NCBI GenBank assembly: GCA_964510785.1
Contig: CAZECM010000076.1
Coordinates: forward strand, 1 to 14,074
Source of the DNA: JAAYZM01 sp964510785
GTDB taxonomy: Bacteria; Actinomycetota; Actinomycetes; Actinomycetales; Cellulomonadaceae
Direction: 5' to 3'
Length of the DNA stretch: 14,074 bases
The translations under genes were made by a program, and so were the position numbers. The notes under the pieces were generated by a model. It saw only the letters and a list, made by a program, of their open reading frames with translations. It searched no databases and was not told the DNA's origin. How positions within the stretch are numbered: the first letter of the stretch is position 1; every line of letters starts with the position of its first letter. Of this stretch, positions 1-6,236 are shown one piece after another.

Positions 1-292
1 CAAGAACAAGATGGCCCCGCCGTTCAAGCAGGCCGAGTTCGACATCCTCTACGGCGTCGGCATCTCCCGCGAGGGCAGCCTCATCGACCTCGGGGTCGAG
101 CACGGTCTCGTGCGCAAGTCCGGGTCCTGGTACACGTACGAGGGCGACCAGCTGGGTCAGGGCAAGGAGAACTCCCGGACCTTCCTGCGCGACAACCCCG
201 ACCTTGCCGCGGAGATCGAGAAGAAGATCAAGGAGAAGCTCGGCATCGGGGCGCAGGTCGACCAGCCCGCCACGCCGCCGGCCGACTTCTAG
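1..292 (+). CDS. recA: RecA recombinase, C-terminal part (5' end outside window)
   Basis: This is the last 96 or so residues of RecA, the ATP-dependent strand-exchange protein that loads on single-stranded DNA and triggers LexA cleavage in the SOS response. The reading frame is open from base 2, so the ATG at 11 is internal and not a start. The segment KNKMAPPFKQAEFDILYG and the following LIDLGV, SGSWYTYEG and QGKENSRTFLRDNP blocks match the end of the RecA core and the small C-terminal domain. The Walker motifs lie upstream of the window. The tail QVDQPATPPADF is short and only mildly acidic, unlike the strongly acidic E. coli tail. The TAG stop at 290-292 is five bases before recX, the usual recA-recX pairing, so the two are probably cotranscribed. 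The promoter and any SOS box are outside the window. Confidence 0.97.
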   Translation, partial: KNKMAPPFKQAEFDILYGVGISREGSLIDLGVEHGLVRKSGSWYTYEGDQLGQGKENSRTFLRDNPDLAAEIEKKIKEKLGIGAQVDQPATPPADF

Positions 293-297
293 GACCC

Positions 298-855
298 GTG
301 TCACGCTCTGCGGAGCCGCCGCGCACGGGCGCGGCGGCCCACGACGACGAGCCGGACCCGTACGAGGTCGCCCGGACGATCGCACTGCGATCGCTCGACG
401 CCGCCCCACGCAGTCGGCACCAGCTCGGCGAGCGACTCGTCCGCAAGGGGGTCGCCCCCGAGGTGGCCGAGCGCGTGCTCGATCGCTTCACCGAGGTCGG
501 CCTGCTCGACGACGCGGCATACGCACGCATGCTCGTCAGCTCGCGGCGGGCGTCCCGGGGGCTGGCACCCCGGGCGCTCGCCCTCGAGCTGCGCCGGGCC
601 GGTATCGACCCCGCCACGGCCGAAGCCGCGCTCGCGCAGCTCGCGGACGAGCAGGTTGACTCCGACGAGGAGCTGGCCGCCCAGCTCGTGCGCCGACGCC
701 TGCGGTCGATGCGGGGGCTCGCGCACGACGTCGCCTTGCGCCGACTGGTGGGCATGCTCGCCCGCAAGGGTTACAGCCCGTCGTTCGCCGCGCGTGTCGC
801 ACGCGAGATACTGCGTACGGAAGGTGTCCCGGGGGACGATGGCACCGAGGGCTGA
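298..855 (+). CDS. recX: Regulatory protein RecX
   Basis: RecX binds RecA filaments in the cytoplasm, caps their growth and inhibits strand exchange and coprotease activity. The 185-residue product has the family's usual size and all-helical, arginine-rich character. Typical RecX blocks are visible: ARTIALRSLDAAPRSRHQL near residue 25-45, the acidic LLDDAAYAR block near residue 75, ALALELRRAGID, and a C-terminal three-helix repeat containing RRRLRSMRG and MLARKGYSPSFAARVAREIL. The start is GTG at 298, five bases after the recA stop. Only a short AGGA (291-294) precedes it, so translation is probably coupled to recA, which would keep RecX low relative to RecA. The first 20 residues are a poorly conserved, proline- and acid-rich extension, common in actinobacterial RecX. 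Confidence 0.93.
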   Translation: MSRSAEPPRTGAAAHDDEPDPYEVARTIALRSLDAAPRSRHQLGERLVRKGVAPEVAERVLDRFTEVGLLDDAAYARMLVSSRRASRGLAPRALALELRRAGIDPATAEAALAQLADEQVDSDEELAAQLVRRRLRSMRGLAHDVALRRLVGMLARKGYSPSFAARVAREILRTEGVPGDDGTEG

Positions 856-901
856 TCGGGAGGCGACGCGCTGACGTCGACCACCCCACGAGGGAGGTGC
901 C

Positions 902-2386
902 ATGACGCAGGACAACGCGCTCGGCCTGGGCTCGATCGCGCTCGTCACGGGGCTGCTCATCGCGTGCCTCGTCGCGCTGCTGCTCGTCTGGGTCGCCCGT
1001 CGCGAGGCCGAGGCCGCACGTCGGCAGGCGCGCGAGGACGTCGCGGACATCCGGGACGAGGCACGCCACCAGCTCGCTGACGTCACGCGGCGGGTTGCGC
1101 GCCTCGACGAACGCGAGGAGCAGCTCGCACTGCGGGAACGCGAGAGCCTCGAGGCGGCGAGCGAGCTCAAGTTTCGCGCCGACGAGATCGCGAGCACACG
1201 AGCCGTCGTCGCGCGCGAGGCGGGCGAGCACCGCGACGAGATGGCGAGCGAGCTCGCTGCGCTCGCCGGGATCACACCGGCCGAGGCGAAGCGTCAGCTC
1301 GTCGCCCGACTCACCGAACAGGCGGAGAGCGAGGCGGCCGCCCACGTGCGCCGCGTGGATGCACGGGCGCGGCGCACCGCCGAGGCGAAGTCACGGCGCA
1401 TCCTCGCCACCGCGATGCAACGGCTCGCCGCACCGACGAGTGCCCAGTCGTCCCTGACGATCGTCAGGCTCCCCTCGGAGGACATGAAGGGGCGGATCAT
1501 CGGCAAGGAAGGGCGCAACATCCGCACCTTCGAGGCGGTGACCGGGGTGAACGTCGTCGTCGACGAGACTCCCGACTCCGTCGCGCTCTCGAGCCACGAC
1601 GTCGAGCGCCGCGAGATCGCGCAGGTCACGCTCGAGGCGCTCATCGAGGACGGCCGGATCCACCCCCAACGGATCGAGGCCGCCTATGCGGAGGCCGCAG
1701 CGAGTGCGGACGCACGCACCGAGAGCGCCGGGCACGAGGCGGCAGAGGCGGCCGGCGTCGACGGCCTGCACCCCGAGCTCGTGCGCACCCTGGGTCGGCT
1801 GCGGCTGCGATCCTCCTACGGACAGAACGTGCTGGCCCACCTCGTCGAGTCGGCGCAGATCGCGGCCCTCGTCGCCGGCGAGATCGGCGCGGACGCGACG
1901 ACGGCACGCCGGGCGGCGTTCCTGCACGACATCGGCAAGGCACTCTCGGGCGAGGTCGCCGGCACGCACGCCGCGGTGGGTGCCGATCTCGCCGCGCTGC
2001 ACGGCGAGGATCCCGTGGTCGTCAACGCGATCGCGGCCCACCACGACGAGGTCGCTCCCGAGACCGTCGAGGCCGTGCTCGTCCAGGTCGCCGACGCGTG
2101 CTCCGCCGCGCGCCCCGGAGCACGGCGCGAGGACCTCGAGGCGTACGCGGAACGCATCGAGAAGGTCGAACGGCTCGTCGCCGAGCTTCCCGGGGTGCGC
2201 CGCGTGCTCGCGATGGCCGCAGGCCGGGAGATCCGGGTCGTGGTCGAGCCGGCCGCGGTCGCGGACACAGAGCTGGGCGGGCTCGCGACACAGATCGCAC
2301 GCACCATCGAGGCCGAGCGCGCCTATCCGGGTGAGGTCACGGTGACGGTGATCCGAGAGATCCGGGCGAGTGCCACCGCCGGCTGA
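902..2386 (+). CDS. rny: Ribonuclease Y (membrane-anchored endoribonuclease)
   Basis: RNase Y is an endoribonuclease that starts mRNA decay at the inner face of the membrane. The 494-residue product shows the full family order: an N-terminal membrane segment (about residues 11-31), a long charged coiled coil rich in Arg, Glu and Ala (about 33-170), a KH RNA-binding domain with the loop G201-K-E-G204 in the block GRIIGKEGRNIRTFE, and an HD domain with H342-D343 in AAFLHDIGKAL. The AHHDEV and ADACSAARPGARRE blocks that complete the metal site are present, and the C-terminal YPGEVTVTVIRE block is conserved. It is slightly shorter than the roughly 520 residues of Bacillus RNase Y, with a shorter coiled coil. 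The start is ATG with a strong AGGGAGGTG ribosome site at 891-899. It lies 46 bases after recX, probably in the same transcription unit. No key residue is missing. Confidence 0.94.
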   Translation: MTQDNALGLGSIALVTGLLIACLVALLLVWVARREAEAARRQAREDVADIRDEARHQLADVTRRVARLDEREEQLALRERESLEAASELKFRADEIASTRAVVAREAGEHRDEMASELAALAGITPAEAKRQLVARLTEQAESEAAAHVRRVDARARRTAEAKSRRILATAMQRLAAPTSAQSSLTIVRLPSEDMKGRIIGKEGRNIRTFEAVTGVNVVVDETPDSVALSSHDVERREIAQVTLEALIEDGRIHPQRIEAAYAEAAASADARTESAGHEAAEAAGVDGLHPELVRTLGRLRLRSSYGQNVLAHLVESAQIAALVAGEIGADATTARRAAFLHDIGKALSGEVAGTHAAVGADLAALHGEDPVVVNAIAAHHDEVAPETVEAVLVQVADACSAARPGARREDLEAYAERIEKVERLVAELPGVRRVLAMAAGREIRVVVEPAAVADTELGGLATQIARTIEAERAYPGEVTVTVIREIRASATAG

Positions 2387-2443
2387 GCCGCCCACCACTA
2401 CACTGACCCGCGAACGGACCTCATGCCGACCAGGAGGGGCGCG

Positions 2444-2473
2444 ATGCCCACGACCGTGGGAGACAGCCCGTGA
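2444..2473 (+). CDS. Possible nine-residue leader peptide overlapping the lacI start
   Basis: A short ORF reads MPTTVGDSP and then TGA. Its ATG has an excellent ribosome site, AGGAGG at 2432-2437 with a six-base gap, better than that of lacI itself. Its stop (2471-2473) overlaps the lacI GTG (2470-2472) as GTGA, so ribosomes ending here could restart at lacI. Translational coupling is my inference. The alternative is that a single-base sequencing error separates the true lacI start at 2444 from the rest of the gene. Comparison with close homologues would settle it. Confidence 0.35.
   Translation: MPTTVGDSP
2447..2460. repeat. Perfect inverted repeat just before lacI
   Basis: CCCACG (2447-2452) and CGTGGG (2455-2460) form a perfect 6+6 inverted repeat with a two-base spacer, ten bases before the lacI start codon. 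It could be an operator used for autoregulation. It does not resemble the GCAA-N-CG-N-TTGC palindromes near 4723 and 4890, so the same repressor need not bind it. Chance occurrence is possible for a GC-rich 14-mer. Confidence 0.3.
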
Positions 2474-3486
2474 ACGCCACCCTCAAGGACGTCGCGGAGC
2501 GCGCCGGGGTCCATCCCGGGACGGCGTCGCGCGCCCTCAACCCCGCGACGCAGGGACTCGTGAGCGAGGCGACGGTGCGCGCGGTCCAGCAGGCGGCGAA
2601 GGCGCTGTCCTACCGGCCCAACCCGATGGCCCGCGGGCTGAAGACGAACAAGACCATGATGGTCGGCATCGTCGTCCCGGACCTCTCCAACCCCCTGTTC
2701 CCGCCCATCGTTCGCGGCGCCGAGGAGGTGCTGTCCCGCGGCGGGTACACGAGCATCATCGCGGACACGGACAACGACGAGCGCCGTGAGGTCGACTCGA
2801 TCGCCGCGCTCCGCGCGCGCCAGGTGGACGGCCTGCTCGTGGCTTCCGCCCACCGCGAGGACGACGCCGTGACGAGCGCCGTCGAGCAGGGCGTGCCGCT
2901 CGTGCTGGTCAACCGGCGGGCCGAGGGCGCGGCGATCCCCACCGTGGCGAGCGACGACCGCTCGGGCATCGAGCAGGCCGTGCGACACCTGATCGGGCTC
3001 GGGCACACGGCCATCGCTCACCTGCCCGGGCCGGCGTGGTTGTCGACCGGCTTCGAACGGGCCCGCGCCTTCCGGCACTACATGGCCGAGCTGGGCGGCG
3101 ACCTGGCCCCCGAGCTGAGCGAGGAGTGCGGCACCTACTCCGTGGCCGAGGGTGCCCGCGCCGCGCGAGCGGTGCTGGACCGCACGCGGCCGACGGCGAT
3201 CCTCGCGGGCAACGACCAGATCGCGGTGGGTGCTCTCGACGTCCTGCGCGAGCGTGGTCTGCGGTGCCCCGAGGACGTGAGCCTCGTCGGCTACAACGAC
3301 ATGACGTTCATGGACAAGCTCTCGCCGCCGCTCACGACGGTGCGCGTGCCGCACGCCGCGATCGGGGTCGAGGCAGCCCAGATCCTGTTGCGCTGGCTCA
3401 CCGTGGGGCCACCCGGTCCGAGCACGGTGACGTTGCCCGTCGAGCTCGTCGTCCGCGGCTCGACAGCGCCGCCGCGCACGGCCTAG
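2470..3486 (+). CDS. LacI-family transcriptional regulator
   Basis: This is a 338-residue repressor of the LacI/GalR type. The N-terminal helix-turn-helix (LKDVAERAGVHPGTASRALN, residues 5-24) is followed by the hinge NPMARGL (51-57), whose leucine pries open a central CpG in the operator in this family. A periplasmic-binding-protein-like effector domain runs from about 62 to 330, with typical blocks VGIVVPDLSNPLFP, DGLLVAS, AILAGNDQIAVGAL and VSLVGYNDM. The start is GTG with GGGAGA at 2458-2463; an in-frame earlier start is not available. A weak promoter box TACACT (2399-2404) lies upstream. The stop codon is shared, as the palindrome CTAG, with the convergent MFS gene. LacI-type palindromes in front of the MFS and liv genes make those its likely targets. 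The effector is unknown. Confidence 0.93.
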   Translation: MNATLKDVAERAGVHPGTASRALNPATQGLVSEATVRAVQQAAKALSYRPNPMARGLKTNKTMMVGIVVPDLSNPLFPPIVRGAEEVLSRGGYTSIIADTDNDERREVDSIAALRARQVDGLLVASAHREDDAVTSAVEQGVPLVLVNRRAEGAAIPTVASDDRSGIEQAVRHLIGLGHTAIAHLPGPAWLSTGFERARAFRHYMAELGGDLAPELSEECGTYSVAEGARAARAVLDRTRPTAILAGNDQIAVGALDVLRERGLRCPEDVSLVGYNDMTFMDKLSPPLTTVRVPHAAIGVEAAQILLRWLTVGPPGPSTVTLPVELVVRGSTAPPRTA

Positions 3487-4682
3487 CCGCGCGCGTCGTA
3501 GCGGTGGCGGGCGTAGACCATCGGGACGGTCAGCGCGACGACGGCGACGAGACCGAGCACGAAGTACCGCTGGAACTCCGCCGCCGCCACGTAGCCGGCC
3601 CCGAGCGCGGTCCAGGCTGAGCTGCCGAGGAACAGGCTCGACGCGAAGAGGCTGACCATGGTCGCGCGCGCCGCGGGGGCGACCTCGGTGGCCCACTTCT
3701 GCATCGTCGAGTGCGCGAACGCCCACGATGCCGCGAGGAGCACCGAGGCGACGAGCACGCCCGCGGGGCCCTGGTCGAGCACGAGCGCCACGTAGGCGCC
3801 GATGCCGCTCGCGCTGCCCACCGCGATGAGTCGTGCGGCCGAGACCCGCCGCGCCACGCGCTTCACGATCGACGCGAAGCCGCCGACGCACAGTCCGTAC
3901 GTGGCGGTCACCAGGCCCGACAGGGTCGTGCCCATCCCACCCGCCTGGAGCGTCGCGGGCAGGTAGGTCAGGATGCCGAGGAAGAGCATCCCCTCGACGA
4001 ACGCGAATGCGAGCACGACGAGCGGCCAGCGGCTGCGCAGGACGCCGGACAGCGGCGCGAGGAGTGCAGTGCGCGGCACGGGCGGGGGCTCGTGGAGCCC
4101 GCGCATCGCGACGACGACGACGGCGGTCAGCACCGCCGGGATCCCGAACGCGACCCGCCAGCTCACGAGATCGGCGAGCGCCGCGCCGACGAGGGTCGCG
4201 GCGGCCATGCCCATCGCGGTCGCGGTCATGAGGTCGGTGAGCGGGCCGTGCCGGTCGCGCAGCGGCACCATGTCCCCGATGTAGATCAGGGCGCCGGGGA
4301 CGGAGGCCGCGAAGGCTCCGCCGGCGACGAGCCTCGCGGCGATGAGCGTGTCGATCGTGGGGGCGAGCGCGGTGGCCGCGCCGGCCACCGCGGCCACCGT
4401 GAGCGCGAGGCGCATCGTCCGCACCCGTCCGAGCCGGTCCGAGACGACCCCCCAGACGACCTGCATCAGGCCGTAGGCGAAGAGGTAGACGGTGGCCATC
4501 GCCGCGACGCGTTCGACGGGGACGCCGAGGTCGAGCGCGATCGGCAACAAGAGCGGAGCGATCAGCAGACGGTCGAAGGAGCTGAGGAACGTGCTCAGGT
4601 GGAGGAGCCGCAGCCTAGGCACGAGACGCACCCGTGGCGGCGTACCGAGCGGCGCGGCTGCAGGCTTCCATGGTGGGTCCAC
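3483..4682 (-). CDS. MFS transporter (12-helix, DHA1-like)
   Basis: This is a 399-residue inner-membrane secondary transporter of the major facilitator superfamily. It has about twelve hydrophobic segments in two halves with a central loop near PPPVPRTALLAPL. Motif A, GVVSDRLGRVRTM, begins at residue 78 between helices 2 and 3, with D82, R83, G85 and R86 intact. The N-terminal FDRLLIAPLLLPIALDLGV block resembles drug and sugar efflux members. Direction and substrate cannot be read from the sequence. The GTG start at 4682 is preceded closely by GGAGAGG (4684-4690, complement); a GTG at codon 18 is an alternative but lacks a ribosome site. The gene is divergent from the liv operon and convergent with lacI, overlapping it by four bases, so no terminator fits between them. 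An operator-like palindrome sits at its predicted start point. Confidence 0.9.
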   Translation of the reverse strand: MDPPWKPAAAPLGTPPRVRLVPRLRLLHLSTFLSSFDRLLIAPLLLPIALDLGVPVERVAAMATVYLFAYGLMQVVWGVVSDRLGRVRTMRLALTVAAVAGAATALAPTIDTLIAARLVAGGAFAASVPGALIYIGDMVPLRDRHGPLTDLMTATAMGMAAATLVGAALADLVSWRVAFGIPAVLTAVVVVAMRGLHEPPPVPRTALLAPLSGVLRSRWPLVVLAFAFVEGMLFLGILTYLPATLQAGGMGTTLSGLVTATYGLCVGGFASIVKRVARRVSAARLIAVGSASGIGAYVALVLDQGPAGVLVASVLLAASWAFAHSTMQKWATEVAPAARATMVSLFASSLFLGSSAWTALGAGYVAAAEFQRYFVLGLVAVVALTVPMVYARHRYDARG

Positions 4683-4722
4683 GCCTCTCCGAGCTGTCGC
4701 GGCGGAGCCTCAGCTGGTCCAC

Positions 4723-4734
4723 GCAAGCGATTGC
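4723..4734. promoter_or_regulatory. LacI-type operator at the MFS promoter
   Basis: GCAAGCGATTGC is a 12-base palindrome with one mismatched pair, centred on CG (4728-4729). It fits the CAA-N-CG-N-TTG pattern of many LacI-family operators. It begins three bases downstream of the predicted -10 box of the MFS promoter, so a bound repressor would cover the start point. It closely resembles the two palindromes before livK, which supports a shared regulator. Confidence 0.65.
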
Positions 4735-4737
4735 ACG

Positions 4738-4767
4738 ACCTTAGGGAACGTCGTCCCGGCCCGTCAA
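4738..4767 (-). promoter_or_regulatory. Promoter for the MFS transporter gene
   Basis: On the minus strand there is TTGACG (4762-4767) as the -35 box, then 18 bases, then TAAGGT (4738-4743) as a TANNNT-type -10 box. The expected start point is near 4731, inside the operator-like palindrome, giving a leader of about 50 bases. The arrangement matches the liv promoter in -35 sequence and spacing. Confidence 0.6.
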
Positions 4768-4811
4768 GGTGGCCGCAGCCCTCGCTCCTGTTGCGCGGAA
4801 GAGAGTACGGC

Positions 4812-4839
4812 GTAACAGTATGTGTTACGGGTAGGTAAC
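4812..4839. promoter_or_regulatory. Array of three GTNAC half-sites upstream of liv (GlnR-like)
   Basis: GTAAC (4812-4816), GTTAC (4824-4828) and GTAAC (4835-4839) occur 12 and 11 bases apart, about one DNA turn each. The last two give the AC-N9-AC spacing reported for GlnR sites. The first two also form the inverted repeat CGTAACA-GTATG-TGTTACG (4811-4829). The array ends five bases before the -35 box of the liv promoter, a position suited to an activator. GlnR binding is inference; a GntR- or TetR-type regulator using only the inverted repeat is the main alternative. Confidence 0.5.
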
Positions 4840-4844
4840 GCCCA

Positions 4845-4874
4845 TTGACGTGGAGGCGAAAGGGCGGATACGTT
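4845..4874 (+). promoter_or_regulatory. Promoter of the liv operon
   Basis: TTGACG (4845-4850), an 18-base spacer and TACGTT (4869-4874) make a good housekeeping-sigma promoter of the actinobacterial TANNNT type. The start point should be near 4881. The untranslated leader of about 107 bases contains two LacI-type palindromes at roughly +10 to +37, positions expected to block the polymerase. Confidence 0.6.
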
Positions 4875-4889
4875 GCCAGTCATCGTGTA

Positions 4890-4901
4890 GCAATCGTTTG
4901 C
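4890..4901. promoter_or_regulatory. LacI-type operator, first of a tandem pair before liv
   Basis: GCAATCGTTTGC is a 12-base palindrome with one mismatched pair, centred on CG (4895-4896). Apart from the two bases flanking the central CG it is identical to the site at 4723-4734. It starts about ten bases downstream of the predicted liv start point. Confidence 0.6.
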
Positions 4902-4903
4902 GC

Positions 4904-4917
4904 GGCAAGCGCTTACC
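4904..4917. promoter_or_regulatory. LacI-type operator, second of a tandem pair before liv
   Basis: GGCAAGCGCTTACC is a 14-base palindrome with one mismatched pair and the core AAGCGCTT, centred on CG (4910-4911). Its centre is 15 bases from that of the preceding site. The two sites may be bound by two dimers, or only one may be used. Confidence 0.6.
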
Positions 4918-4937
4918 GAACTCGGGTTGGGTGCACG

Positions 4938-4991
4938 ATGACTCGCAGATCTACCGCCACGCTCAATGACGACGTAGGAGGATTCTTGTGA
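4938..4991 (+). CDS. Possible 17-residue leader ORF before the liv binding-protein gene
   Basis: An ATG at 4938 opens the frame MTRRSTATLNDDVGGFL and ends at TGA (4989-4991), which overlaps the GTG start at 4988 as GTGA. It repeats the overlap seen before lacI. The ribosome site is weak (a G-rich GGTTGGGTG stretch at 4925-4933), and the downstream gene has its own strong AGGAGG, so coupling is not required. It may be chance. Confidence 0.2.
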   Translation: MTRRSTATLNDDVGGFL

Positions 4992-6226
4992 TCGGAGCTC
5001 GGAACAACTCGGCACGGCGCCGGACGGCTGTGGCAGTGGCCGCAGCCGGTGCGCTGTTCACGCTCGCTGCCTGTAGCGGTGGCGGCGCCGAGGGGGAGGA
5101 CGACAGGGACGTCCTCCTCGTCGGCATCTCCCTCCCGCTCACCGGCGACTTCTCGGAGCCCGGCAAGGGGGTCCAGAACGGCTACGAGATCTGGCGCGAC
5201 GAGATCAACGCCGCCGGCGGACTCCTCGGCAAGCAGGTGGAGTTCAAGATCCTCGACGACCAGTCCAACGCGGACCGCGTCGTCGCGGACTACGAGGCTC
5301 TCATCACCCAGGACAAGGTCGACCTCATCTTCGGCCCCTTCTCGAGTCGCCTCGTCCTCCCGTCGGCGCGCGTCGCCGAGGAGTACGACATGCTCTTCGT
5401 CGAGCCGGCCGGTGCCGCGCAGCCCATCTTCGAGGCGGGCTACAAGAACCTGTTCTACGCCGCCCCGGCCGTCGCGGACGACCACTACAACTACCTCTAC
5501 GACCACCTCATGTCCCTTCCCGAGGCAGACCGGCCGGCGACGGCGGCCTACGCCTCGATGGACGACCCCCTCGCGATGGGCGCCGCGAACGGACTCAAGG
5601 CCAAGCTCGAGGCGGCCGGCGTCGAGACCGTGGTCGACGAGATCTACCCGCCCAACACCACCGACTTCTCGGGCATCGCGGCACAGCTCGCCTCGGCGAA
5701 CGCCGACCTGCTCGTCGGTGGGACGCAGTACCAGGACGGCGTCAACATGATCCTCGCGGTGCGCCAGCTCGGCTACCAGCCGCGACTCGCCGCCTTCACG
5801 ACCGCGCCGACGCTCCCGGAGTTCGTCGAGGCGATCGGCGCGGAGAACGTCGACGGCATCATGACGCCCACGGGCTACTCTCCCGCGACGGACTACGAGG
5901 GCAACGCCAACTTCGTGAAGCTGGTCGCGGACAAGGAGGGTCGCGAGCCCACCGAGGACGAGGCCAACGCCTACACGGTGGGCCAGGTCATCGCCGCCGT
6001 CGTCGAGGCGGTCGGGTGCGCCGAGCAGGGCGAGTGCCAGCAGAAGCTCGTCGACTGGCTGCACGCGAACGAGGTCCCGACCATCGTCGGCACGCTCGGC
6101 TGGGACGAGGCGGGCCGCCCGAACGGTGCCCACTTCATCCAGCAGTACGTGGACGGCAAGCCCGAGATCGTGCTGCCCGTGGACCAGTCCACCGCAGACT
6201 TCATCCTCGTCAAGCCGGCGTGGTGA
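4988..6226 (+). CDS. Liv-type ABC transporter substrate-binding lipoprotein (LivK-like)
   Basis: This 412-residue extracytoplasmic solute receptor feeds the LivHMGF permease. The signal peptide has a basic start (ARRR, residues 9-12), a hydrophobic core and the lipobox LAAC, with C29 as the predicted lipidated residue. The mature part matches the Leu/Ile/Val-type periplasmic-binding family: VGISLPLTGDFSEPGKGVQNG, the NAAGGLLGKQVEFKILDDQS block, LIFGPFSSR, YPPNTTDFSGIAAQLASANADL and a C-terminal domain. A close cysteine pair (GCAEQGEC) near residue 340 could form a disulfide. The GTG start has an ideal AGGAGG at 4976-4981. Binding proteins of this family take branched-chain or other amino acids, amides or urea; the ligand here cannot be read. 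It is first in its operon, behind a promoter with LacI-type and GTNAC sites. Confidence 0.88.
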   Translation: MIGARNNSARRRTAVAVAAAGALFTLAACSGGGAEGEDDRDVLLVGISLPLTGDFSEPGKGVQNGYEIWRDEINAAGGLLGKQVEFKILDDQSNADRVVADYEALITQDKVDLIFGPFSSRLVLPSARVAEEYDMLFVEPAGAAQPIFEAGYKNLFYAAPAVADDHYNYLYDHLMSLPEADRPATAAYASMDDPLAMGAANGLKAKLEAAGVETVVDEIYPPNTTDFSGIAAQLASANADLLVGGTQYQDGVNMILAVRQLGYQPRLAAFTTAPTLPEFVEAIGAENVDGIMTPTGYSPATDYEGNANFVKLVADKEGREPTEDEANAYTVGQVIAAVVEAVGCAEQGECQQKLVDWLHANEVPTIVGTLGWDEAGRPNGAHFIQQYVDGKPEIVLPVDQSTADFILVKPAW

Positions 6227-6236
6227 TCTAGGCCCC

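Larger units (their letters stand above)
4683..4987. other. Divergent control region between the MFS gene and the liv operon
   Basis: This 305-base gap holds no convincing ordinary gene. From left to right I see a LacI-type palindrome (4723-4734), a promoter facing the MFS gene (4738-4767), a stretch with no clear signal (4768-4811), three GTNAC half-sites (4812-4839), a promoter facing liv (4845-4874), two more LacI-type palindromes (4890-4917), a possible 17-residue leader ORF (4938-4991) and the ribosome site AGGAGG (4976-4981). The region is slightly richer in AT than the flanking genes. All of these are read by eye. Confidence 0.7.

Noticed and set aside
301..2398. Long minus-strand ORFs opposite recX and rny (for example 301-1275, 536-1345, 1391-2398)
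   Set aside because: They are antisense shadows produced by high GC and codon bias; the + strand encodes clear RecX and RNase Y, and the shadow products are low-complexity Arg/Ala/Ser-rich.
3711..4838. 375-codon + strand ORF opposite the MFS gene
   Set aside because: Its product is rich in Arg, His, Glu and Gly with no family pattern, while the minus strand gives a clear twelve-helix transporter.
6126..6236. Upstream extension of livH to an ATG at 6126
   Set aside because: The added residues are out-of-frame translation of the binding-protein gene and do not resemble LivH, which starts at 6237.
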